A stretch of DNA of 64,000 bases from Rhodamnia argentea (taxonomy: Eukaryota; Streptophyta; Magnoliopsida; Myrtales; Myrtaceae). How positions within the stretch are numbered: the first letter of the stretch is position 1; each line of letters starts with the position of its first letter. The notes beneath the pieces were generated by a model. The model ran no database searches. It saw only the letters and a program-made list of their open reading frames with translations, and was not told the origin of the DNA. Where the stretch lies: positions 10,029,001-10,093,000 of the forward strand of contig NC_063155.1 in assembly GCF_020921035.1 (NCBI RefSeq), given 5' to 3'. The position numbers and the translations under genes were made by a program. Below, piece by piece: positions 23,101-35,275 of the stretch.

Positions 23101-25286
23101 CTTAAACTAAGATTGAACCTTCTCCTGTCAACTACAGCAAGTTTTGCATTGACTTAAAAAGCCTTCTATATTACCAAGTTTTATGTCAACTTGGACAATA
23201 TCTTAGGTAATCATGCAGTATGCTTGGTTTAATTTCTTAGCCTTAAGCATGCTTTTAAAGGTTTCTAGACAAACTCGTTTGCAATATGATGACGTGGCAC
23301 TTTGTGCAGTTAATCATGCAAGTATTGGCTTGTTCTTATTTATCATCTGCAGCCATGAAGAGATTGATGTTAGTCATCCAGAGTTCTTTAGCACTGCAAA
23401 ACTCAATGGTTATGTACCTCCTAATGCTGAGGTAATGTTTGATGTGAAATTGGATATTCTTGATACTCACGATGTCTAGATCTCATGCTTTACTTATTGA
23501 ACTTTCTTTGGCTTTATGGTATGAGACTTTAATTGGGCGGGATTGAGCAGGGACTGCTCTGCTGAATGTCATTTATTTTATTTGCTTAAGAGTGTCTTTT
23601 TGCTAGGTAACTAATTGCTTACTTTACTGTTTTGTTGTATAGAAGGTTTTAAAAACCATATAGACTGTGCTGCTGTATGAACTGGAGTGTCATTTCCTTG
23701 GTCGTGTGTGATAATTTTGTCATCTGAAGGTCGTGTGAATAAATGGAATATAATTTTTTTCCCTTGTTTGCCTGTACATTTTGGCTTTTGGACAGGCATC
23801 TTTTGCCATGAAATGAATAATGCATGTGGAATGTAGAGACGGGAAACTCCAAAAGGACCTGACTTTCGAAGAGATGGAACTTACTCAAAGTAGCATTTTG
23901 ATATCTTTATCTTTAAATGAATTTAAGACTTGTGCTTTGCCTTTATATTTGAACACGTGAGTGAATGATGTTAGAACCTTAGATTTGTAAAATTGTAAGA
24001 TCTAAGCGAATTGCCTCGTAGATAGCCCAGATTCTTAAAGAGATTATGGACCTCAACTATAAGTTATATGCCTGCCATCTTCAGAATCTTGATTTAAAAT
24101 CCTTCTTTACTTGGAAATACTGTGAAACCATCTTACATTTGCCACATATGCTAAGTTCACCGAAAGTAGGTAGTTTAAAGTCTTCGATTGGAGTAGTCAT
24201 CGTTTCTTTTTTGCATACCCAGGACTGCGGACAGCCTGGATTTACCTTGGCTGAGAGGAAGCGCTTTGGAACCATACTGAAGGAGTATGTCATTTATATG
24301 ATTTGGCTTCATTGGTTTTTGGAAATTTTTGTGTTGTCAACACTTCTTTTGACTCTAGTTGCTTTTATTTGAATTATGCTCTAGGGGAAAACTCATTGAT
24401 GCACACCGATACCTACACAAAGATAAGGATATGGAGTGTGGCTTCTCATGGTCCGGAAATCCTATTGGGAAGTATGTGAAGCAACTTATCGTTGCATGCA
24501 CTTGTATATGATGAAGCATTGTTTGAGTTCTTCATAGCTACTAAACCGAAAAGAGCAATTTGATCACATTGAAGAATTTATCTGTTATGCCACAAGGTGA
24601 TGAATGGCTTTTTCTTTTGCAGGTATAGAGGGAAAAGAATGAGAATTGATTATTTCATAGTTTCGGAGAAGCTCAGAGATAGGATTAGATCATGTGAGAT
24701 GCACGGGCGAGGGATTGAATTGGAAGGTTCGGCTTGTTTTATGTTTCGCTTGTCTTCTATAGCTTGTCATATGCATCTAAACCAGTAAAGATGCCTAATT
24801 TTCTATAATTCAATCAGTTTCTGCTGGTTAACATGTGTGAGTGGGAAGAACATTGTTTTCGTTTGTCTGCTAAGTGAAGTCCAAGATAACTTTATTTTTA
24901 TAACTTCGGTTCTAATGGGAAATTCCATACAGAATTTATTCCTATGGAAATGCGACAAAAATACATCTACAGATTCATATAAGTTGCTTTCCTTTCCTCC
25001 GTGGACTGAGACCTAAAGGCCCATTCAGTGGTCCATTCCAACGGCAAAATATGATTTTACTATTTCACAATGGAGATCTCAATAATAACTGATGAAGTCA
25101 TGAGTAGTTTTATATTATTCTCTTCTTCTTCTTCTTCTTCTTCTTCTTCTTCTTCTTCTTCTTCAGTTAATCTCCCTTGAAGCTTCACCCTCATGCTAAG
25201 ATCTTGAGCACAACACAGGTTTCTATGGAAGCGACCATTGCCCTGTCTTCCTTGAGCTTTCGGAAGCCATGTCAGATTCTGCGTAG
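20187..25286 (+). CDS. APE1L: AP endonuclease, exonuclease III family (APE1L-like)
   Basis: Exons 20187-20408, 21030-21122, 21212-21353, 22602-22803, 23353-23431, 24223-24284, 24385-24471, 24623-24726 and 25219-25286 join, all GT-AG, into 352 aa without a break. The enzyme cuts DNA 5' to abasic sites in base excision repair. By analogy with human APE1 the active-site set is complete: N44 in LTWNANS, E75 in AIQEVR, Y176 in NTYSPNNG, D216 and N218 in WCGDLNV, D305 in RIDYF, and D336-H337 in SDHCPV. The N terminus MKRFFKPVEK and the middle LLNTYSPNNGWKDEE match Arabidopsis APE1L (At3g48425) as I recall it. There is no C-terminal zinc finger, unlike APE2, and no SAP domain, unlike ARP. The next gene downstream is the CCCH gene, as near APE1L in Arabidopsis. 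Confidence 0.95.
25121..25164 (+). repeat. (TTC)n microsatellite in intron 8
   Basis: About fourteen TTC units lie 55 bases before the last acceptor of the AP endonuclease gene. Length changes here could alter the pyrimidine tract of that intron. Confidence 0.9.
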
Positions 25287-27205
25287 AGCCAAGTTTTCAA
25301 CATAAGGTTATGATATTTCATGCATTCCCGTGATGGGCATCTATTACACCGCCGGTGCATTTATTTATAGAAGCATGGTATGGGGATTTGTCAGACTGAA
25401 ATTCAATATTAGATATCGTGTGCATAATCATGCTAATATACCTGCAATGGCCTGTCAGCATTTACATTTTGGGTCAAGTTTTGCGCCAACCAACTATTAA
25501 TGTCAAGCGGCAGATTTGGAATTACTATATTGTTTGTTTTACTCAATACCCAATGGCGTTGAGACTCTGCTCAGAGGCTCTTTTATGTAACCTATAGTCT
25601 TTGCTTGTCTATAGATAGGAAGTGGGAAAAAGTAGGTGATGCGCTCTCTGATCTCATGGCATCCCAATGGAACAAGTGGCATCTTTTGCTTTAGTTGGTG
25701 GAGGATGGCTATGAGAGAATCTGTCTACTCGAGCATGAAGTTCCCATTCTCAGCATAAGTTGGAAATTTCTGGTCTGAAAGAATTGCTAGTACTAGAAAG
25801 GTTCATGATTAGCATGCCATCTTGACTCCAGCTTTGCTTAATGTTTAGTTAGATTGGTTAATATTGCTTAGCTAGAAAAATCTCTCACATGCTCGATGAA
25901 TGGTGCACATCATGAAGAATATACTTATGGTCCAGATTCAGCAATCTGGTCTACAGCCCTTTTAAAGAGCTCCGGCATCTCAGGGCAGTCTTTTTACTTT
26001 TCAAGAATGGTTATAGCCCCGCTCGCTTGGCGCGTCATTCATGAGATGAAGGGTTTGAATCCCTCTTGGGTTGCTTATCTCGCCTTACCCAGTAGGCTTA
26101 GGCACGGCACGACTCGTTTGCGTCGGTGTTTTTCATGTGATCTGCAGACACATGCTTTACTGATGAGTGATCACCGAAGAATAGGCGCTTCCTGCCTGAA
26201 ACGATGCTAATGAAGAGCTATTACTGTTTGGCCTAAAGGACGGTACTACCGCATTCGACTTGTTCAGTGCATCGCATGTTTGTTCTTTGAAGTTCGATAC
26301 TTGTATTCGGCTTGTATCAACTCGGTGCATTTTACATGTTAGGATCGGTTCGCCTGTATGGCGATAAACTCGAGCTAAATGACTGTAGGACGACTCTCTC
26401 TCTCTTCTCTCTTCTTTTCTTTCTTGGATAAGGAATAAGCTCATTTCGAGATTGAAGCTTGGTCACCATTCAAGTTTGAATATCACAGATACTTGGTTAT
26501 GAGATTAGCAGATGAAAGTTGTACCTGTGGTGTTCCTGGTAATGAAAACGTCAACCCAGAAGTACTTTCCTCGTACAATGTCTACAAATAACAAAATTTT
26601 AATGGGTATCTTCAAATACTAATTAAATTTAAAAAATGTTTTTCGAAAATGGAAAAAAAAAAAGGAAAACCAAAAAATTATTCTTGATCAAATATTCAAT
26701 GAAAAACCATTTCATACTTTGGACCGCCCATTGGTGAAATCTAAGATATCCGATTGGTTATCTTAAATACCCGCGATGAATTAGATCCTCGATCATCAAT
26801 GACGTGTCCTGGTTATTAGGCGAAATCTTCCGTTTAAAATGCAGTAAATGCGACGGGTCCCGTAATTAATAACCCTAGCTTCAATGAAGTCGTCAACCTC
26901 AGCTCCCTGCTCTCCACCATCTTTCAACATGTCTTGACTCTCAAGCAATCCTAAGCTCAGGCTTACTCCTAAACCCTAGCTCTTAATCTGGAAATAAATC
27001 TGACCAATAAAAAAAAGATATGGAAATAATACATGTTTGTGCGTATAATACACCCCATGAAATACCCTTCTGCATATACATAAATAAATAAATAAATAAA
27101 AATACAAAATAAAAAATAAAAATTGCAATAAAATATTGCTGTATGTACTGAAAATTCTACTCTTGGATGCACTTACCAAGGTAAAAGTAACACCTTCTGT
27201 TTCTC

Positions 27206-27247
<42 letters not shown>

Positions 27248-27390
27248 GTTTTGTTCACACTTCTTCTCCTTCTCCTTCTCCTCCGCCTTCTTCTTCTTCT
27301 TCTTCTTCTACTTCTTCTAATTATTCTTCTTGTGTCTCTTTGCCTGCGGGAGCTTGGGATTGAATTGGAGCTTCGAAATGTGTTTAGAGG
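25287..27390. other. Spacer between AP endonuclease and CCCH genes
   Basis: The left part is the presumed 3' untranslated region. A (TAAA)n run lies near 27077-27100, a (TC)16 run at 27211-27242 and TTC runs near 27290-27310. The pyrimidine-rich runs probably sit in the promoter or 5' leader of the CCCH gene. No further gene was recognised. Confidence 0.45.
27211..27242 (+). repeat. (TC)16 microsatellite
   Basis: Perfect dinucleotide run 150-180 bases upstream of the CCCH start codon. CT-rich tracts in this position are common in plant core promoters and leaders. Confidence 0.9.
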
Positions 27391-30300
27391 ATGTCATCGA
27401 AGACTCTACTTAGATGGATCTTCAACTCCAAGGCGCCCTCTGAAGAACCCACCATGACTGACCCCGACGACAAGCCCGACTCGCCCCCTCAATCGAGCGC
27501 CGAACCCGATCCCCCACCATCCGATCTCGATCGGACGGCGGAGAACCCGCCGGTGGAAGAGCTGGAGCGCCTCGATGTGGGAGTGTCGGAGCCGTCAGTC
27601 GAAGAAGGAGGAGGAGCCGAGAAAGGGTCCAGCGCTGGTGGAGTGGAGGACGGCGACGGCGATGGCAAGAGCGAAGGAGGGAGCGACGGGGACAAGGACG
27701 AGAATGGAGATAGTCAGAGTGACGACGAGAAGAAAGAAGAGAGGAGGAGGGTTAATAAGTATCCGGTGAGGCCTGAAGCGGAGGACTGCTCTTATTATAT
27801 CAAGACGGGCACTTGTAAATTTGGATCCAATTGCAAGTTCAATCATCCAGTGCGGCGGAAGAATCAGGTATGTCGTGAGTGATTTGCACTATTTTGTTCA
27901 GCAATCGTAGAATAAAGCTTGCGACTTCAACCGACTAAGGGCTGTTCATGCCGTTTTCTGTTTGTGTCTGAAAGTGGTATCGATGAGTATACTGGATGTC
28001 TCATCTGGATGAGGACTCAATAACTCTATAAGGTGGAAGTTGTTGGATGGAGGTTCATGCTTGCTTATGGCATTCGAATCTAATATTTTTCCGACAGCAT
28101 AGCATCGTGTTTACGTGAACTTCTTTGTTTTCCACTTAGGAGTGTAATTCATGTCATTCGGATAAAAATTGAAGCTTGGGGTGCTTGAAAATCTGATTAT
28201 CATGATAATGTGATGTTTGAAGGCTTATTTTTGTTCGCCTTTTGGCTTTCATGTTTTGGGTCAATTTATCACGAAGATTGCGAAGGATAAGGTGAAGGAA
28301 AAGGAAGAACCAAAAGAGAGGCCGGGACAGACAGAATGCAAGGTTATTCTTTGTACATTTAAAAATTGCGATTTTGAGCTAAAAAAATGCGACCACTTGT
28401 TCATTCTGTCTAATCCTGTATCAATACCATGAAAGGCTACTTTTTATTACTTTCGACTGTCAAGGTCCATCTGTAAAAAAAACTGTTAGGTCTTGAATTT
28501 CTTAGAGCAATATATTGAACAGCTGATGTTACCTATTTTAAGAGAGCTATTCTGGTGGAATAATCAATTTGATTGCTTATTTTATTTACATGGTGAATCT
28601 CCATTATGTTTTGAGTAATACTTTCTGGGGCTAGCGTTGTTGCGTTGTTAATTTATCATTCAGACATAACTGTTGCCAAGGGCAATCATTGTGATGTTCA
28701 CTAGCTTTTGGCTTTCGGCAAATACCGTAGATGAGAGTAGATGCTGATTTCCAACTTTATATTACTTCTATTGAGTCCTCAGATCCTTTCACCACTCTGT
28801 ATTCGATAACGTTCTTGGATTGTCTCCAAACGGCAGCTTTATTACTCACAATCGAACTGAGCAGCCTAGAGGCTGGTTTTTTTTTTTTTTTTTTTGGAGA
28901 TTACATACTATCCCCAATCTCCTCTAATGGTTGGGGGTTAGATAAATCCTTATCGTGGATAAGTAGATGTTATAAAGGCCAATCTAAAAGCCTAAGCTAA
29001 TAGGTGAAGGGAGATCACATGAATATAAAGAGCATTTAGAACCCGTTGTCAAGCAATGTGGGACATACTTCAACACCCGCACTCACGTGTAAGCCGGATT
29101 ACGAGCAACACGTGAAATTTTGATTACGCACATTCATGTGTAGTTTTTGAGGAATTTTTTACCATGCACATTCGCGAAAGGGATAGCACTGGCTTTGATA
29201 CCATGTTAGAAAGTCCAACCCAAATGCTTAAGCTAATAGGTGGAGGCGGACCACATGAATATAAAGAGCATTTAGAACCCGTTGTCAAGTAATGTGGGAC
29301 ATACTTCAACAGGAGAAAACAACAACAACATTCTAATATGCCCTGGCCAATGTAATTTGGTTAGGGTCTTTGCTATCATTGTAAACCCGCAGCTAGATAT
29401 GGTATTTTACATGCTAAAACTTTTCATCCATTCTTAACTAAAATGAATGAGTCATGACAAATGGTAGCTAATCTGCTAGTGGTTTGTGTATCCATTCTGA
29501 ATCTGAGGCTTGCATCATGTTCTAATGATTATTGATCCTTCTAGCATTTTCACTATGCTTGAGTATGATAAAAGAGAGTTTCTGTTATGACGGTTTCCTT
29601 TCCCTTGTATTAACAGTTGATTCAATGTTTTCACTCTTCACGAGTGTGTTGGTTGCAGTATTACTTAAAAACAGGAGGTTGTAAATTTGGCAAAGCCTGT
29701 AGATACAACCACTCCAGACCAAAAGCGTTTGTAGCCCCCTTTGCAGAGCTTAACTTTTTGGGCCTGCCCATCAGACCGGTATGCTTTAGCATCCATATAA
29801 CACTCACTCTCTATATCACTGTAAACCACAAATAAGAGTTTGTTAATCTCATCATAGTCTAATTAAGCCATCTACCTGAAAATATTGACTAGATATTTTC
29901 TCTACACAGGGAGAGAAAGAATGTCCGTTTTACATGCGTACTGGATCCTGCAAGTATGCAGCTAATTGCAGGTTTAATCATCCTGACCCCACTGCAGGAG
30001 GAGTTGACCCTCCTTCAGAATATGGTAATGGAGGGTCTGCTCCATTGCAAAGTGCATCACAATTTCCGGTGGCATCATGGTCATCACAAGGAGCGCTGAA
30101 TGAGTCCACACCCTTTGTGCCTATGATGTATTCTCCAACCCATGGGGTGTCAGCGCACAATGCGGAATGGAATGGTTATCAGGTAATGCTAAACAATATT
30201 ATGAATAGTATCTTTAACTTCCTAGGCCCTACGAAAAAAGGCATGGCTTTAGGGGGAATGAGCATCTTGGTGGTGGATTGTCCTCACAAATTTCCAATAT

Positions 30301-32448
30301 GGGCTCCAGTGCTTTCATAGTTGAAGTTTTACTTGGGCTGTAATTTGGCCATGTGGAGAGTAATCATTTTGAGGACTGTTTTTCCTCCGTCAGAAATAAA
30401 AGCACAAGTTAAGCAAAACCGGAACTTACCCATACAAGTGTGCCCTTTCTTATCTCGAGTTCTTTAGTTTGCTCCTGCCCTAATGCCTACTGGTAGTGAC
30501 AATTCATGTCTGGATCCTTAACATCAATGGTGGATGCAGGATTTGCACACACGTGTGGAGAAGGGGGGTGAGGGGTGGGGAGGGCTTGAATTATGGAAAA
30601 ACCTAGCAATGCATACATCAAGAGAATCCACTAAGTGGCCCAACTCAAGTGGTTGTTGAACTTTCTTGATATACTATGAAAATTTAGTACCTCTATAATA
30701 AAGGATACTGTTTTCCGCAAGATGGTATCCCATGTTAGACGTTTGTTAATCAATTATGAAGCCAGACCCTAAAACATTGCTCCCAATGTATCTCAACCAT
30801 TAGTGGTAATGAGTGTTATTCTTTGACGCCTTGTTTCCTAAATTCAGTGGTTGAAAATCATGAAGAGTAAGCTCCCAGACCATTTAATTACTACTACTTG
30901 TTAGCAAAAAATGTAATGATTATACATGGTTAGTACTAGAATCATCCCATATTAGATGCATCCTCTGCGTAAGATTTGACATGTACATATTCTTACTCCA
31001 AATCACTCTATATATGTCACATTTTTTGTGGAAGGCATTGCAGTAGACACATGATCCTAAAGCCATTTAACTTTTGTAAAATCACAACGTAAGGATTCCA
31101 TAATTAGATATCACATATAGACATTCCATTCTACGCACCTCATAAAATCAAAACTCTCCAGTCTTGGTATATATGTTCAGAATTTCCTATTAGATATAAA
31201 ACAAAATTGTGCATACGTAAGCATAAAAATTTATATCATGGAGACTGTAACAAACATAGCCAATTTGACAGAAAGAAATGTAATATCCATGAAAGAAGGC
31301 TCTAATGGTGGATTAAGAGATTGGCGACAGCTGTTTTAGACCAGCTCCGACACTGCTTAATACTTTGTATGCCAGTCAACTTATGGCTCTTCTATTTGCA
31401 TGTTTCTCGGTTTTCATGATGTTAGGCTAACTAGGTAAATTAGGTGGAGGAATAGTGTGGTTATGCTTGGTGTTGTCTCTGTGAGCTTTGCTTGCGTTGG
31501 ACATTGGTCAAACAGAGTGCTTCTTCTCTCATTTGTTTATTTATTCTCTTGTATCTGCTTGTGGCTTGTCAAGTTTCCTGTCAATCCACCGGGACCAGTG
31601 GTGCGCCCTCCTTCAGCATTTATCATGAAGCACCCTGTGACTGATAGCCATATCTATCCCCATCATCAGATGGTAATTGATGAATATCCAGAACGACCTG
31701 GCCAACCTGACTGCAGTTACTTTCTGAAAACTGGGGATTGTAAGTTCAGGTCTAACTGCAAATATCACCATCCGAAGGATCGAATCTCAAAATCACCTCC
31801 GGTTCTCCTGAGTGACAAGGGCCTTCCATTGAGACCGGTAATGGTGTCCTACTTTTTCTTTTTAGTCTTATATCTTTGTTATTGTTCTCTTGTGGAAAAG
31901 ATGAAAAAAAAAAAGAAAACCCATTTAATATGCACGCTTGAAGCTTGTGTAGTGCTATTATTGGTCTTCTTCTCAATGGTGGATCTTTTTAGGTGGTCCC
32001 TAATGTAAAACGTTGGTAGAGAAATGCCATAAGGAATTTCTTGGATCTTTTTTATAATATCTGTTTGAAGTCAGGGAAGCTCTAATTTCCTGGAGCAATA
32101 AGGTATGAAGACAATTTCCTGTGATAACTAGTGAATTTGAAAGATCTGGGTAAAAGAGAAAGTAAAAGGACTGGTGAATTGTCTGCTTGATTGCAGTCAT
32201 TTCCATTCTTTTCCATCTAAATGTGACCATATGTTTGTATCCAGGATCAGAACATCTGCTCATATTACAGCCGCTATGGCATTTGCAAGTTTGGTCCTGC
32301 TTGTAAATTTGATCATCCTGTGCACTTGGCTTCGTCAACCATGACCGGACTAGATCAGCCATCTTCAGTTGGCGACTCTGCCACAAGTGATGGGCCAATG
32401 ATGGATGGGACAAGGAACTCAAGCGATGCTATTCAGCAATCTGTATAG
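27391..32448 (+). CDS. Five-finger CCCH zinc-finger protein (C3H43/C3H67-like)
   Basis: Exons 27391-27867, 28277-28342, 29659-29778, 29910-30182, 31574-31837 and 32245-32448 join in phase 0 to 467 aa. Residues 1-120 are acidic and disordered (E, D, S, G). Five C-x8-C-x5-C-x3-H fingers follow, starting at C133, C180, C226, C359 and C405 and ending at H152, H199, H245, H378 and H424. Linker motifs [11 protein letters not shown] and [10 protein letters not shown] are diagnostic of the ZFN/HUA1-like plant group, whose members bind RNA or DNA in the nucleus. Finger 2 is split by intron 2. The start at 27391 is the first ATG in frame; a second in-frame ATG at 27454 (MTDPDDKPD) is a good alternative. 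Intron 2 contains a TRIM retroelement. The acceptor of exon 5 (AAG before 31574) is the least certain junction. Confidence 0.92.
28968..29311 (-). mobile_element. TRIM retroelement, family A copy 1
   Basis: Two direct 108-bp terminal repeats (28968-29075 and 29204-29311), each beginning TGTTA and ending CAACA, flank a 128-bp non-coding interior. Next to the right repeat lies GCTTTGATACCA, the complement of a primer site for initiator Met tRNA (TGGTATCAAAGC), so the element is oriented on the - strand. The flanks GTAGA and GGAGA match at 4 of 5 bases as a 5-bp target duplication. There is no gag-pol, as expected for terminal-repeat retroelements in miniature. It lies in intron 2 of the CCCH gene. 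Confidence 0.85.
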
Positions 32449-33361
32449 CCCAACTGCTCTCTAGCTTTGTAGGCTTTTAGTGTCCCTGGCTTCATTTCTT
32501 CCCTTGAACGTGAAGAATGCTAACTTATGCCCAGCTACCCCGAGATCTCCAGTGAGTGGTGCTTTCTTACAATGTTTGCTAAATGGTCAGTATTTAAATA
32601 ATTGTACATTGTCTCGGTTTTAGGCTTATTTTGGGACTTGTCTGGTTACTGGATTGGTGGTTATCAGTGAAACTGCTGTTCAGGAATAGGCAAAAAGGGT
32701 GAAGTTATGCACTACACAATAGGTTTTTATACGGACATTCAGATTTAGTCTATGATACAACGGTTGCAGATTTTTGCCTTACTGAATAAAATGCATCTGC
32801 GAGGACATTCAAGGCGAACTCATTATGGACTAATAAAAGCCAACAAATATGGGTATCAATAACCTCGGCATTAATGAATATGGGAAGGGAGATTTGTTGC
32901 GTAGCTTGCCCTACAAAAGGCAGCACTAAGAGCGGTTGCTAACCTGTCTTGTACTAAACCTGCTGAAAATAGCCTACTCATGAGAGTCCTTACTTTATGA
33001 GTCATTATTGCACTAGCGAGTTCCCATACATTCTAGTCCTCAGCTATTGTATTTCAGAAATGCAGTGAGCTCTGGTTTGTTTATCAGGTAAATTTTCATT
33101 TGCAATGCTTCCGTACGGTGGAGCCGAGCTAGGGATACTGGAATGTTACTATAGTTTCTGTCCGTAAATGACGTGGTATTGTGCGAGTGAAGTTTGAGGT
33201 ATATGAAAAGAAATGAACAGCTTCATTTTCAGCAAGAAAGCTCCCGACCCACAGTTGCTTGTTAGTTCTGCCATGGCAGATTACTAGTGTTTTGCTCAGT
33301 TGGCTAAAACCAAGAGCAAATCAGGTGCCTACAAGATAGCTTACCTTAAATCTGGAAATAA
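32449..33361. other. 3' flank of the CCCH gene
   Basis: Presumed 3' untranslated region with an AATAAA at 32785-32790, then spacer. No other feature was seen. Confidence 0.45.
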
Positions 33362-33750
33362 CCTAGCAAGGGAACCCTCAAATTCAACGCTGATGCTTCC
33401 TTCGTTGTGGGATGGGCAGCTGGGGCCATCAGCTGTGTCGACCTGAACTGCCATGGAGAATTAATTGATGGTTTCGCGATGGAGGTGACATCGAGCTCAG
33501 CTGCGCAGATGGAGGCTCCAGTGTTGGACACCCCTAAGATTTTTTTAACAAGACACGCACAAGTGAGAGTCTTCTGATTGAGTCAGACAAGTCACTTAAA
33601 AGAGTAGATTACTTCACATGAGAAGTGGATGTCCTTCTCATTGAGGTCAAGGTTCTGATTATGGGTTTTCCAAATTTGAGGTTGGCTCACTGCAATAGAA
33701 AGTCCAATAAGATTGGATTGCAAAAGCACGAAGAAGCAAATCCCTACCTC
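33362..33750 (+). pseudogene. Decayed RNase H-like domain (RVT_3) fragment
   Basis: From 33362 the frame reads PSKGTLKFNADASFVVGWAA, then GELIDGFAMEV, then AAQMEAPVL. This matches the start of the RNase H-like domain common in plant retroelement-derived genes (LKxNxDGSF, AE near the middle). Further right, after a frame change and a stop, come IESDKS and FPNLRLAHCNRKSNKI, which match the end of the same domain (HxxRxxNKxAD). The first aspartate is kept and the rest is broken. It is a relic, perhaps from a LINE or a domesticated RNase H gene. Confidence 0.6.
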
Positions 33751-34479
33751 AAAATTGGCTTTCTAACCTACCTGAAGCTCTATGGGTCTTTACTTGTTTT
33801 TGTATCAAGTCTTTTTACACTTGAGCTCCTCGAGTTACGTCTTTTCTGATTAAAAAAAAAGTTCGAACAGTGGAATTTAGGCAAAACATGTCAGCATTTC
33901 TGTTGCATCCATCTCCTGTGTAGGTCCCGATCGATTAACAAGGCACTCCGTTCCGGACCGCATTTTAACAGCCAAAGTACACGAGACAGTAGTGACAACT
34001 TGGTGTATGGACCAAACAATTTCTCTTGGCCCCTTAGATCCTGCAGGACGGCAACCCCATAAAATTTTCAAGTTGTCATGCCTTAACTAGGCTGTCTACC
34101 AAGAAAATCAAACGTACATCGCAGTCCGAAATCGTCCCCATGAAGCTATTAGCCTATAATCGGCCAAACAAAACGTCTTGCTAAGAATGCAATGTAGGCA
34201 AATGTGGGTCTTAAAAGTATGCCGGAACGACCAGAGGGGCTTCTGTGGCTAAAAGAAATGGCTTCTTTCAGGATACCTAGTGAACGTCATCACTAATAAT
34301 CAGATGAGAAATTGTTCACAAGCACGAGTTTACGAGGGTGATGCTGCAGTCCCCAAATAGCCAACCAGAGCCTATTCACAGGATGAAAATCCACCCTTCG
34401 TGGTCCGCAGCAATCTGATTGGCCATTTGTCACATTTACACTAAACTTGAGAAGGCATGGAAAATTTTCAAAAAAATCC

Positions 34480-35275
34480 CAATCTTTTTTTCTTACCAAT
34501 TTAGTATTAAATTTTTTACATTTATGTCAATTTAATTTGGCTAAAAATCATTAACGTGGCATCACCAGCGCTAACATTATAATTTTTTAATAGTAGGTTA
34601 AAATTTTAAAATTATTTATTTAGTTATTTGGTTTTTTTTTTCCTTTTCTTTCTCTTACCATTTTTTTCCTTCTCTCGTTTTTTTTCCTCGTATGGTGGCT
34701 CTTGCACAAGGCTGCGAGACTTGAAGAATCTTAGAATTGGGTCATCGCCGTCTTCTTCCCATTGTTGTCATTGCTGCTGCTGTTTACATGGCTAGAGATG
34801 AGGAAAATGAAAGAAGTTGGAGAGCAGGAAGAGGGCAAGGTTCCATGGAGGCTGTAGAGACCAAGGTCACCACACCGGCCATTGGCGACGGCAAGCCTCA
34901 CCTAGCCACTGCGACCTCACCAAGGGTTGGGCAAGCCTCACCCTAGCCAGATCTGACTTAGGCAAGGCTCACCCAGGTGACGGCGAGGCCCGACCTCGCT
35001 GCCCCTGGCGAGTCCGGCCTCACCGTCGATTGGGCAAGGCTCACCCAGCCCTGCCCTTGCCAAATCCACATCAAAAGGTTTACAAAATATTAAAATATTA
35101 ATCAAAATTGCCACATTAGCATCAGCCTTGCCACGTTAGCGGTTTACGGACAAAATTGACCGGAAAGACAGAATTGACACATGTAAAAAATTTAGAACTG
35201 AATTAACCAAAAAAAAAAAATCTAAAACTGAATTAGAACAATTACAATAAATTTATGATTTTTTTTTTAACAATT
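34480..35275. mobile_element. Inverted-repeat element, Pack-MULE-like
   Basis: The left part (about 34488-34595) and the reverse complement of the right part (about 35105-35215) align over some 100 bases with gaps. Shared landmarks are TAAATTTTTTACAT, TGTCAATT, AACGTGGCA and GCTAAC/GCTAAT. Between the arms are a fragment of the EMB1006 gene (34684-34870) and a GC-rich block with repeated GGCAAGCCTCACC-like units. Long inverted arms around a captured gene piece are typical of Pack-MULEs. No transposase and no sure target duplication were found, so the family is inferred. Confidence 0.6.
34684..34870 (-). pseudogene. Captured fragment of EMB1006 exon 1
   Basis: The + strand here matches the - strand of EMB1006 exon 1 (about 7540-7803). 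Shared exact blocks in the same order are TGCGAGACTTGAAGAATCT, AGAATTGGGTCATCG, GTCTTCTTCC, GCTGCTGCTGTTTA, AGATGAGGAA and GAAGTTGGAGAGCA. The copy lacks part of the CAG-repeat stretch and has small indels, so it no longer codes for the transit region. Sense of the gene is the - strand here, opposite to the real gene. Confidence 0.85.

Noticed and set aside
25896..26210. 104-codon open frame with GGGTTTGAATCCCTC resembling a tRNA T-arm
   Set aside because: No acceptor stem, D-arm or anticodon arm could be placed around it, and the protein has no recognised family.
32000..32422. 140-codon antisense frame over the last CCCH exon
   Set aside because: Shadow of the real exon, with no family match.
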